A stretch of 64,000 nucleotides of DNA from Strigamia acuminata. Taxonomy: Eukaryota; Arthropoda; Chilopoda; Geophilomorpha; Linotaeniidae. Positions 50,340-59,682 of the stretch are shown here, in pieces. Within the stretch, counting starts at the first letter, position 1; the number at the start of each line of letters is the position of its first letter. The notes under the pieces were generated by a model that did no database searches, had not been told where the DNA came from, and saw nothing but the letters and a program-made list of their open reading frames with translations. Location: assembly GCA_949358305.1 (NCBI GenBank), contig OX442314.1, forward strand, positions 44,276,581-44,340,580. The letters are read 5' to 3'. The position numbers and the translations under genes were made by a program.

Positions 50340-51787
50340 TTACTCAGAAACTTCAAATAAACAAAGTCTCTGAACTGGTCTCCTCAAAGTTTTTCCTCTG
50401 GGTAGCATTAGTTCGCACGAGCGAATTTTTTCGCCTCTCCCAACGAACGTTTTCAATACTTTGGCGGACTTCCAGGTCATTCGAGGCTTGCCTTGTTCCT
50501 GCACAAGTACCAAATCCTTGAGCTGAATCTCTCTCGGCACACGCCTAAACTCTGGTAGTTCCACGAGGTATTCGTGCGACCAATGACGCCACAAGAAATT
50601 TACAAATCGTTGCCGCAACTTCCATTGCTTTACTATACTCTTGTTCGACTCAAGAGTGTACCCTTCTCCCATTGGCCGCCGTATCACTGGTGTAGTGATC
50701 CAAAAATGTAGTAATAATAATAATAGAAATAAGAACTACTTCTCCTAGTGGTAGTAATACCATAGATTCTTTACTCTATGGTAATACAGACTGGAGTTAG
50801 GAGTAATGCGGCTCGGCCAATGGGAGAAGGGTACAATCTTGAGTCGAACAAGAGTATAGTTCGACCTTTTTCGAATTGTTGACGCGATCCGCTGAACTGT
50901 AAATGTCCGGAAGATTAGACATCCTGGCTCCGATTAAAAAGTGTAAAGGAGTCAATGGCTCGCGCTCCTCTGAATTATCTGTCACGTAGGTGATGGATAA
51001 CTGCTTCCACTTCCGCTAACACTGTCGTCAACTCTTTGAAGTTTAATGACGATTTTCCGAGGACTTTCTTCAGGCTAATTTTTACTGTTTTGACGAGGCG
51101 CTCCCAAAACTCACCCCACCATGGAGCCAGTTCTACTATAAACTTCCATTGAATTTTATGTTGGGTCAAAAATTCCTGGAACTGCTCTTTAGCAAACCCA
51201 ATTATAAACAGGGCTAGATCCTTTTCGGCTCTTTTGAATGTCTTGCGTGTGTGAATACACAACGCTCGGTATTCCTCTTCTAAGAGGTCATGTGCTTAAA
51301 GGCCAAAATGAAATTTTCCATTGTTAAATCAGAGACCAACTCGAGATGCACAGCTCTGACCACTGTGCACGTGAACAGTGCAATGTAAGCCTTATCACCG
51401 CTCCGAGTGCAGAGTGAGCCTGCAAAGTCCATGCCCAACACGTGAAATGGCGCTTATAAATTAAAAAATTATAGTTTACAATTTGCACTAATTTAACATA
51501 ATAAAACACCTCTGAACTTCCTCATCCGAGTTTTTATGTTTGACGCAACAAATGTCGTGAACTCTCTTCAAAATTGTGTGATTTTCAAAGACTTTTATTT
51601 TGGATATCCAAAATTTTTTGCAGTGTAATCAGAGCCCACCAGTTCATGTTGAAGGATGGAAGCCTGAATGCTCTTGGTTGAACATCTAGGGGTTTTTAAT
51701 GCGAATTGGATGAGTGTACTTTGGATGGCTTGATTAACCCACGAACGGATGTTGTTTTCATTCAGTCCATTTCCCGCATTCTCCATT
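50340..51787 (-). pseudogene. BEL/Pao integrase relic, split by a MITE
   Basis: On the minus strand: FHVLGMDFAGSL ... YIALFTC ... AVHLELVSD (about 51440-51300), then WKFIVELAPWWGEFWERLVK ... LTTVLAEVEAVIH, PLTPLHFLIG, and after the MITE the tail domain WLRQ/RQRFVNFLWRHWSHEYLVE ... LRRPVQRLCLFE. This is the order of BEL/Pao integrase core and C-terminal DUF5641-type domain. Frameshifts separate the pieces. RT and gag are missing, and no LTRs were found. Confidence 0.85.
50636..50857. mobile_element. MITE with TACTCTTGTTCGACTCAAG termini inside the BEL relic
   Basis: Inverted ends TATACTCTTGTTCGACTCAA / TTGAGTCGAACAAGAGTATA, TA flanks. Related to 41736-42143. Removing it with one TA rejoins the BEL/Pao coding sequence. 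Confidence 0.88.
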
Positions 51788-52955
51788 CATGGCCGCTTAA
51801 TCATTTCAGTCAGAAGTTTGCTTGTGGCCAGTCCAAAGTAATTGGATTCAAAACTATGAAAATTAGCTAACTGAACAAATAATCTAATAATAATAATAAT
51901 AATATAATAATAATAATAATAATGCATTACAACAGATTCGAACCAGGACCAGAAGCCATATCTAACCAGATTCAGATGACATCTTTTCTCCAGATGGAAG
52001 AATGATTCACTCTTCTCTGGATCGAGGAACCGCGAACCGAAGTGATATAATTTTAGGGCTTCGGCCACAAGATTTAATAGTTTAAAGAATTACATTAATT
52101 TGGTCAAATGTCGACCTTAATGTTTATATAATTTTATTTCTGCAAATTGGTTATAATAAGTACTTAATGTAATTATATACCCAACCAATAAATGTTCATG
52201 TGTTGATAAAACAAGCACCTCCATTTTACTTTACCTCAGGCACACAGTTCACTATTTTCTCCTGTTAACCTTATCTCAAGTTTGACTAGTTTAGGCCAAA
52301 CGCAGCCACGGTTCATTGAGAACCACCAGCCGCCGAGATTCGTGTCGCAACATATGCGACCAAATTCCATACTTCGCACCAGAATAAAGAGACTTGTTTT
52401 AAATGTGGAAGTCCACATTTTATGGGACAATGCAATGTAAATGGTACATTCTTTAAATGCAGGCTAACAATACAAATCAATTCTGCAATGTACAAGTAAC
52501 CAGAGCTCTCTTCTGGTTCCACTGAGACGTGTCAAGTCATCAGTATATCCAGGGGTGACCACGTGGAGGTAGAGAGTTGGATTTTACACCCCCTTATGTA
52601 AGAAATAATGATCTATGTATATATATATATAATTATTTAGACTTCTTTTTATCAAATTTTTGATTGTTATGCCCATAAAAATAGAGGTTACAAAATTATT
52701 TTCTAGATAACAGGATTATTTTTTTCTATTCACTTCATCTTTTCTTTCAGTCTCCAAATTGGAATTTTGAGCAAAATTCCAAATTCTGCGGTATTCTGTA
52801 TAAGTTTGCGGATATAATCAAGCTTGGTCTGATCCTTAGGTTTCAATAGCACAAGTTACTGCAGGGGTATACTAAAAAATTAAATTTATTCAAAAGAATT
52901 GATTTTCCTACCGAGTGGCGATAGGTCAGTCAGCATCATCTCCTGTATCATCCGA
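51788..52955. other. Intergenic stretch, scraps only
   Basis: A (TAATAA)n microsatellite at about 51885-51925 and a TATATA run at 52617-52630. On the plus strand 52385-52430 reads ETCFKCGSPHFMGQC, close to a gag zinc knuckle, which may be a gag scrap in the opposite orientation to the BEL relic. Confidence 0.35.
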
Positions 52956-53660
52956 CTATTGACCCGCTACATCATCATCACCATCATCATCATCAATTGT
53001 TTCTACTTCCTCAAAAACGTGTCTACCTTTCAAACGATAAACAGATTCCTTTTTCCTTTTTCGATCTCGCAACAATGTTGCTTTTCTGAGAATCTCCAGA
53101 TGTTTTTGGGATCCTGATATACTGTTATGCATCGTCATCAGGTGTCTATCCAGCCTAACAAACTTTTTGAAACACAGCTGGCATTCCCTGTAATGACTAG
53201 TGTCCTCTCTTTTACGTTTGTACTGTTTTCTTACACTCGTTACAGTGCTCGCAGCACTAGTACTGGGTTGGGATGACGGTGACGTAGCAGCTTCACTCTT
53301 TCGCTTCACAAAAAGAGGTTCTAATTTTGCCAATTTCAGAACATCGTCCTTCTGAACATCGGTTAAATCGCCGTGTTTCTTAGTTGTATTCAAATGTCGC
53401 GGTAGATTGACGAAATCCTTTTCGCATAAAGAGCAGGTTCGTTTTTTTTTTTTTGGATGTTCTGGGGTGTCATCAGAATGTTCATAATCTCTAGATGTGC
53501 TCGCTGTACTACCAGACGTCTTTGAAGAACCTGTACTTAATCTTCGAATTTTTTCTTTCAGGCTACTGATTTCCTGTTGACTCTTAGCAAAACATCTTTT
53601 CATGAGGATGTGTTGATTTAATAATTCTTCGTAATCCGATTCGCTAGACGTCATTTTCAC
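52956..53660 (-). CDS. Short-finger C2H2 zinc-finger protein (234 aa)
   Basis: N-terminal short coiled coil (about 10-45: EELLNQHILMKRCFAKSQQE), a Ser/Thr-rich linker, then two fingers, CSLCEKDFVNLPRHL at about 76-96 and CQLCFKKFVRLDRHL at about 160-178. Both have nine residues between the second Cys and first His, not the usual twelve. A basic stretch (RDRKRKK) and an Asp run end the protein. Intact and intronless; it may be a transposon-derived or recently retroposed gene. DNA or RNA binding is inferred from the fingers only. Confidence 0.65.
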   Translation of the reverse strand: MKMTSSESDYEELLNQHILMKRCFAKSQQEISSLKEKIRRLSTGSSKTSGSTASTSRDYEHSDDTPEHPKKKKRTCSLCEKDFVNLPRHLNTTKKHGDLTDVQKDDVLKLAKLEPLFVKRKSEAATSPSSQPSTSAASTVTSVRKQYKRKREDTSHYRECQLCFKKFVRLDRHLMTMHNSISGSQKHLEILRKATLLRDRKRKKESVYRLKGRHVFEEVETIDDDDGDDDVAGQ

Positions 53661-54960
53661 TGAACGATCGTTTGAAGTAACGAATTGGTTAATTTCAAAT
53701 TGGAATACTGTTGCAACTTGTTAAACTGGTTTCCAATAAACTGTCGATCCGGTTTCGTGTAGAGGCAAAATGAGGAGTTGTACTCTCTCGGTTCGCTCAT
53801 CAAGTCTGTAAAAGAATTGAAATTTATTTAACAATAGCTAAACGTCAACAATTGTCTATTTGACAAAGTCTTGTTCCCAAGACTGGGATGCGATAACAAT
53901 TGAAACTGGTAATTAAAAACAGAGAAGAAAACGTTGAAAATTAATTTTCTGAAGATTTGGAGTATTTTCTTTTCATGTTAGAGGAGATTTTTAAGTGTTG
54001 TGGTCATTTTTTGTGTGTTAGGATCAAATATTTGTGTTTAAATCATTCTTTGGAGTTTCAATCAAATTCTTAGTAATTAAATCAATTTCTTAGTAATTAA
54101 ATCCATTTCTTGGTAATTAAATCAATTTCTTGACAATTAAATCCATTTCTTGAGTACTAAATCCAGTTCTTGGATATTAAATCAATTTCTTGTGCATTAA
54201 ATCGATTTTTTTTGGGTATTTGAAATCATTCGGATCAATTTTTAGGTGATTCGACCTTGTTCATAAGGTCGAAATCATAAAAAAAGCGGACAAGGACGAA
54301 TCACTCTGGCAAAAATGACTAAGGTCTAAATAGTTAAGGTCAAAAAGGATTTCAATCTTAGTCATTTCGGTCCATGTATCCCATGTAAACAATCAGGCGG
54401 CCATTGCAGCTCCGCGCAAAATACCGGCCCGGGCACAAATCCGAATAGGAAAAAAGTCATAATCGAAGGAAAAAAGCAATTAAAAAATACGTACCAACCA
54501 AATACAGACACGCCACGTAATTCCGAGTTCTTTTGGAGAGGCGAAAGCTACAAACGAGGCCCCAAAATATTAACCTGCAGAATATACTTCCCGCGCTCGT
54601 CGCACTCGTTTGCAACCCGTACGAGCGGGCGGACAAACCTAAAAAGTTTAAAAAATAAATAAATAAATAAATAAAATCTCGGATAAACAAAACAACAGAA
54701 GAAATGTGTCACTCACACTGAACGCCGTTGCTAAGCTTTTTGAAATGCGTTTTGCTGTTGACGGGAGATTGATTCCTCGATTCGTTGAGTACAGTAAGCT
54801 TCGTCCAGTTATGGAAGAACAAATCTTCTAGCATACGGTAGTCTAGATGTGATTTCAGTTTAATCACAGGAACTCAACTATCAGACCCAGGCATGCTGTT
54901 GTGGACTTCTTAAAAAAAAGAGAGAAGTGGGACTTTATTTTCAAACACCGATGTACAATA
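53661..54960. other. Stretch without a recognised gene, with a small tandem repeat
   Basis: Includes seven or so ~20-bp units of TTAAATCAATTTCTTGGTAA at 54062-54210 and a (TAAA)n run near 54655. Nothing coding recognised. Confidence 0.5.
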
Positions 54961-54973
54961 TATATATATATAT

Positions 54974-55793
54974 TGTCGCGTCCTACTTGGTATAGGTTTA
55001 AATAGCGCTAACGTGTAATACTTTACCTGTGATCAATTATGTAAATACCCAAATGAATACCAAATGTATGTAAATAAACAGGTAATTTATTCACCAGGCT
55101 TTATGCCTTTAAAATACACTCAGTAATAATTCTAGAGTCGACGTGGTCAGCGTCGAACAAAGGATTTCTCAAGATGGCGTCGTCGATTCCGCGTGGTCGG
55201 CGGAACAAAGGCGGCGTCTCGAGTTGTCGTTAATTCGTCACGGATTCGTCTTCACGGACGCGGTGGAATGCTCTTTCGAGTCTTCTATCCGTGCCTGTTG
55301 TCTAGGGTTTGTTTAGCGTCGCAGAGGCCTCGTCTAGGAACTTTGGGGTTCCCTACAAAGCACTCGGACACTTACTTCGGCGAATAATCGTCTGGGCGAT
55401 TATTCTGGGTGATTTCACAAGGGCTATTCTCGTGCTTTCGCAGGAATAGCTCGCAAGTGACTTCGTGAGAGTTACAGTTTGCACTTTACTCAGCGATCCT
55501 CGATCAATCCTAACTTGTAGTTGAAGTTGGCCTGACGGTGAGGTAGTTGCTGTGTTCTTGGTGTCGTTTGTGTAAGTTCTGACTTTAGGCGGGAAACACA
55601 GCCTTTTATGCAGTGGGGTGAAGGGCCGGCGATCAACCAATGGGGGCTGACCATCAGCCGCTTCCTCCCCCTCGGGGCACACACCTGCCATGGGGAGGTG
55701 GAGCCAACTCGGGGGGGAACGACTCTTCAATCACAGTGACTCAGAGGACAAGCATCCGCCCTGGGGGGACACTTATCCAACTGGGTCACCACA
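54974..55793 (-). repeat. 3' LTR of the Gypsy element (820 bp)
   Basis: On the minus strand begins TGTGGTGACCCAGTTGGATA and ends ACGCGACA, directly after the purine tract. Only one copy is in the window, so the limits come from the TG...CA ends and the tract. Confidence 0.8.
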
Positions 55794-55837
55794 CGTCCCT
55801 CCTCCAGCTTCGATCTCGGATCGGAGCGATCTCAATT

Positions 55838-58624
55838 TTATCGCTCTCCTCTGCGAAGAGCCGGCAGCACTCCTCTGCATGGGCGGAGGATCACTGGTGG
55901 CACTGCCGGGGGCGGCGGTGGTAAATCCGGGGGCAGAGAGGTTGTCAGATCCGCAGGATTCTGTCGCTCGTTGATGAAGTACTGCGGGTGACCGCCGACC
56001 GGCTCGCCAATCAGTCCCGTACGTTCGTGGATCCAAATCCGGGTGGATGCCGGGAATCGGTCGGGAACGAGCCGGATCCTTCGCGACTCGGCGCTCGATC
56101 CGGGTTTCCGGTGGGCTCGCAAGATTCGGCGATGGAAGACGGCGTCCATGGTAGATCGGGCCTCTCTGTTCAGCCATTTGAGGACCGACTCGCCGTGATC
56201 ATCGGAGTCAATGATGCGTTGTCGCGTGAACTCCGACATCTGAAGGAAGGGGTATTCCACTCCTAGCCTCAAATAAAGCTGCGCTGCTGGGGGCGGCGGA
56301 GGCGATGGAGGAAGTGGAATCTCCATTGGACTCTCCAACGGTGGCGTAGCCGGCTCTGTTGTAAGAGCGGCCAGCTCTGCCGCTGGTGGCGAAGGAGAGG
56401 GCAGCGGAGGAGTTCGCGGTCCTCGGTTGGAGCGCTTCGGAATCAATTTGGGTCGATTCGCATACCGCTTCTCCTTTGGGAATACCGGCTTTGGGGTCGG
56501 TATGTATGGTTGGACCGCCGCCTCTGGGGGGGCGGTCTCGATGGCCTGTGGGAGGCTCGCTGTCGTTCCCGGTATCTCCGGAGCCTCCCGAATTGTTCGC
56601 AACAAGGAAGGGTGGACTCCGGGGTTCCGGTAGCGGAATGCCAACGAACGCATCTTCGAAAACTGCAGGCCTGGGTTCTCCGTATTCCTGGCCAGGTCGA
56701 AGCGCAGCGAGGCGGGCTCAGGAGTCCATCCGGCCCATACCTGGTACAACGCCCGAGGAAGGTGAACTCCCTCACGGTCGACGATTGTCCAGGCCGCCAT
56801 AGCCTGCCGACTGTCCAAGAAGACGCCCAGGGACAGCAGCTGGGCCATGACGTTCGTCACTGCCAAATTCAAACCGCTCCGATGGCAGGGGTGAGCGCGG
56901 TCCGGATTGCCACTGAATTGTTGTGACAGCGTCCGCATCTGTTCGATCGCCCAATTGATGTGGTGGGTTTGGGCGGCGTCGGCCTGTCGTATGGCCAACT
57001 CGGCAATCGCGGGGTTCTCGTATTCGGCCAGATATTCTTGTAGCTCGCTGAGTGGGGGATAGGCCGCTTCACGCCGGCATCGAGCGTCCATCTCTCGCTG
57101 GGCGTACCATTCGGCGTTGCGATAAGGTCGACACACTCGTGGCGTTGGGGGTGACGGTGGACGGCCCAGCCCGGGTAGATTATCGTATCTGACCCGCTTC
57201 GGAGCTGGATCCCCCACCGGAATCATCCGGGGAGGGGTCCAAGCGGTCACGGCTGGGTTTGTACCCTCGAGGAGTGGCGGCCATCGCGATTGCACTTGTG
57301 GGGGCACAAGCGCGGTGGGCACAGCCGGTGTTGAGCCCGACGGCCGGTTGGCCGCGTATCCTCGGAAGGCGTTCTTCAATGCTACGGCCAGATCCTGTTT
57401 TGTAACCGGCCCATCTTTGTCCGACTCATCTGGGGACATTTGCTCTTCCGTCAACTCTCCCAAATCAATCTCTGCTTGGCGCCTGGACGGTCCAGCCGTG
57501 GGTCCGAGACTCTGGGGTTCGGACCGTTTCGCGGCGGCCATCTCTCGCTCCTTCTCTAATCCCTTAGCTATCAGGGATTGTGCTCGCAACTTCTGACGTA
57601 CTTTGCGCTTTCGATTCCTCCGGGTGCTGGCTGCGACGGATCTTCGTTGGGCCGTCCTCTGGGGGACGTCCGTCGGAGAATTCGGTCTCTGGTGTGATGA
57701 GACGGTTCGTCGCGACGAGGATTGATCTGACGACTGTGTGGTAATCGCCATGAACAACGAGGATCTTTTCTTTCCTCGATCTTGGTGTGTCTCGGTCCTC
57801 GCAGCCCAGTGGGCGGAAGATTCGACTGTTCGCTCAGCCCGCGCGTCGTCTGGCGAGGCAGGCTCGAGCGTTACTACTCGGCGACACTCCGAGCGCACGA
57901 CAACTCGAGTTCGGGAACTGGAGCTGCTCGAGCGGCTGCGGTAGTCGCGGCTCGTTGACGGGCCGGCCTCTATTGGGGAGACGGCCTGTCTTCTTCGTGC
58001 GGGTCCGCGTGGGGCGGACTCCGCCGGACGCTTCGATCTTCTGTGATGGCGGCGGCTTCCCAGGATACCAGCGTGGTATAACTGCCACATCTCAGACTGC
58101 GTGGCCGTAAAATTCGCCGGCGGTATCCATCTGGGTGTCAGATGATCTTCTTCGATGTCGCGAAGCCGTCTACGGATTTCTTCGGGGGAGAAACCGTTTC
58201 TCTCGAGAACTCGGGTTACTCCGTGAGTCTCGGTGCGCTTTAAGCGTTTGATCTCGTCGTCCACTATTCTCTGGCGGGCTGCCAAGGTCGGGGCCTCGCT
58301 CCACCTATGGGAGGTGTGCAGCTCGGCCACCGTGCCTGGGTAAGCCTCTTCCAGGTACCCGGAGTAAACGGGGCTCGGCGGATCCGCATCGGGTGGGATC
58401 CGCGGCCCCACTCGCTCCCTCATCTCCTTCGTCATGCACTCGACCAGCGTTTTTGATCGCTCGAATTTTTCCTCGAGGGTCCTGGAATACATCAATCGGA
58501 TTTTCCAGGCGCTGGTCTCTGCAGGATAGGCCTGCCGCAGGTAAATCGGCAGGGCTCCGCGAAAGATGTTGTTGGCGGTTGACGCCGTCGGAGGCAGGGC
58601 GTCCCACGATTCTAGCGGGTCGAC
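55838..58624 (-). CDS. Gypsy element ORF3, exon 2 (928 aa), function unknown
   Basis: Acceptor ATTATTCAG|GTC at 58625, then 928 codons to a stop 45 bp before the LTR. The N-terminal ~130 residues are helical and charged; a Ser/Arg-rich zone (SRSSSSSSRTR) and a basic KRKVRQKLR patch follow; the middle has a compact region (LQEYLAEYENPAIAELAIRQ ... LYQVWAGWTPEPASLRFDLA); then a Pro-rich stretch and a final domain (YPFLQMSEFTRQRIIDSDDH ...). No signal peptide, membrane segment, furin-type site or zinc knuckle is seen, so it is neither an Env nor a normal Gag. GC-rich, unlike the host sequence around. Confidence 0.75.
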   Translation of the reverse strand, partial: VDPLESWDALPPTASTANNIFRGALPIYLRQAYPAETSAWKIRLMYSRTLEEKFERSKTLVECMTKEMRERVGPRIPPDADPPSPVYSGYLEEAYPGTVAELHTSHRWSEAPTLAARQRIVDDEIKRLKRTETHGVTRVLERNGFSPEEIRRRLRDIEEDHLTPRWIPPANFTATQSEMWQLYHAGILGSRRHHRRSKRPAESAPRGPARRRQAVSPIEAGPSTSRDYRSRSSSSSSRTRVVVRSECRRVVTLEPASPDDARAERTVESSAHWAARTETHQDRGKKRSSLFMAITTQSSDQSSSRRTVSSHQRPNSPTDVPQRTAQRRSVAASTRRNRKRKVRQKLRAQSLIAKGLEKEREMAAAKRSEPQSLGPTAGPSRRQAEIDLGELTEEQMSPDESDKDGPVTKQDLAVALKNAFRGYAANRPSGSTPAVPTALVPPQVQSRWPPLLEGTNPAVTAWTPPRMIPVGDPAPKRVRYDNLPGLGRPPSPPTPRVCRPYRNAEWYAQREMDARCRREAAYPPLSELQEYLAEYENPAIAELAIRQADAAQTHHINWAIEQMRTLSQQFSGNPDRAHPCHRSGLNLAVTNVMAQLLSLGVFLDSRQAMAAWTIVDREGVHLPRALYQVWAGWTPEPASLRFDLARNTENPGLQFSKMRSLAFRYRNPGVHPSLLRTIREAPEIPGTTASLPQAIETAPPEAAVQPYIPTPKPVFPKEKRYANRPKLIPKRSNRGPRTPPLPSPSPPAAELAALTTEPATPPLESPMEIPLPPSPPPPPAAQLYLRLGVEYPFLQMSEFTRQRIIDSDDHGESVLKWLNREARSTMDAVFHRRILRAHRKPGSSAESRRIRLVPDRFPASTRIWIHERTGLIGEPVGGHPQYFINERQNPADLTTSLPPDLPPPPPAVPPVILRPCRGVLPALRRGER

Positions 58625-59185
58625 CTGAATAATTTTAGATCACAAGATTAATATAATAAATCCCAGTTAACGATGGGGATCAGAAATATGCTCAAGATCG
58701 ACGGTGGCAGCAACTCCTTTCTTTTGTTGCGGCCGTCGGTCTTATTTTCTTGTTTCGCAGTTCTGCGATGATCTCCGCCGTCGTAGCGCTGATCCAACAC
58801 TACTTTTGAACTCAGGTGATCCGCTTTTTTGGAAGGGGTCGCAGGCAAAACCGATCGTTAAATTTTAATTTCTTACGCTAAACTTTTTTATTTTAACTCT
58901 AATCGTATTTTAATTTATTACGATGTTTAAATTTAAAAGAAAGAAAACCTTTAGTTTTGGTTTTGGTTTGCCACGACGCCATTCCGCGAACACTTCCTTT
59001 GTTCTAGTTTTTTGGCGGCCTTGACTCCGAGGTGAATCTGGGTCCACTCTCGGGTTTTTAGCCAGCCTTAAATCAACAATAAAACAGAAAGAAATATATC
59101 AGTCACAAGTCACGCTCCAATCTGGGTTGGATGCAACAGATTCAAAGAATTATGTGATTTCTCTGGGGAAATCACACTAATTTAC

Positions 59186-59302
59186 CTGCAACGGCGGTTG
59201 TTCGTCCCAATTCTCATCTTCTTCTGCATTTACGATTAGGCCGTCGCTCTCGTCTCTCGACGATGCGCTCGGCTCTAATCGTGGGTTGCGTCGATCGGCC
59301 AT
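59186..59302 (-). CDS. Gypsy element ORF3, exon 1 (39 codons)
   Basis: ATG at 59302, reading MADRRNPRLEPSASSRDESD ... EQPPLQ to donor CAG|GTAAAT, phase 0, matching the acceptor of exon 2 across a 561-bp intron. It starts 381 bp after the pol stop. The exon is small, so the case rests on consensus sites, matching phase and coding character. Confidence 0.6.
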
Positions 59303-59682
59303 TTCAATTTAGGAAAATGAAGTTTTGTTTGAGAGGTCTTTGTCTTTCTCTTTGGGGGAGAAGCAAAAACACGTCTCGTCGTGTTAAAAACAGTCGGAAA
59401 CTGGGCCTATCGACGCTGAGAATTGTGGGTCTCGAACGCGTCTCGTATTTTGCGAGATCCGCCGTGCTGGCAATGACGCTACGGGGTCGACCGCGTGGTT
59501 TCGTTGTCACGTGGTCGCCCGCTACGTCATAACTTCTCGTCTGTTAGTGGTGACTGCGACAATTCGTTGCGAAGTTTGGATTTAGCTAATTTTTCGCGTC
59601 TCAACATGTGCAGCAGCTCTCGTAAGTAAATCTTTTTATTTTACAAGGCCTCCGCTCCATGTTATCACATTTTCTTTTATTT

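Noticed and set aside
55838-58624. ORF3 as an Env glycoprotein
   Set aside because: No signal peptide, hydrophobic fusion or anchor segment, or cleavage motif. The composition is basic and Pro/Ser-rich.
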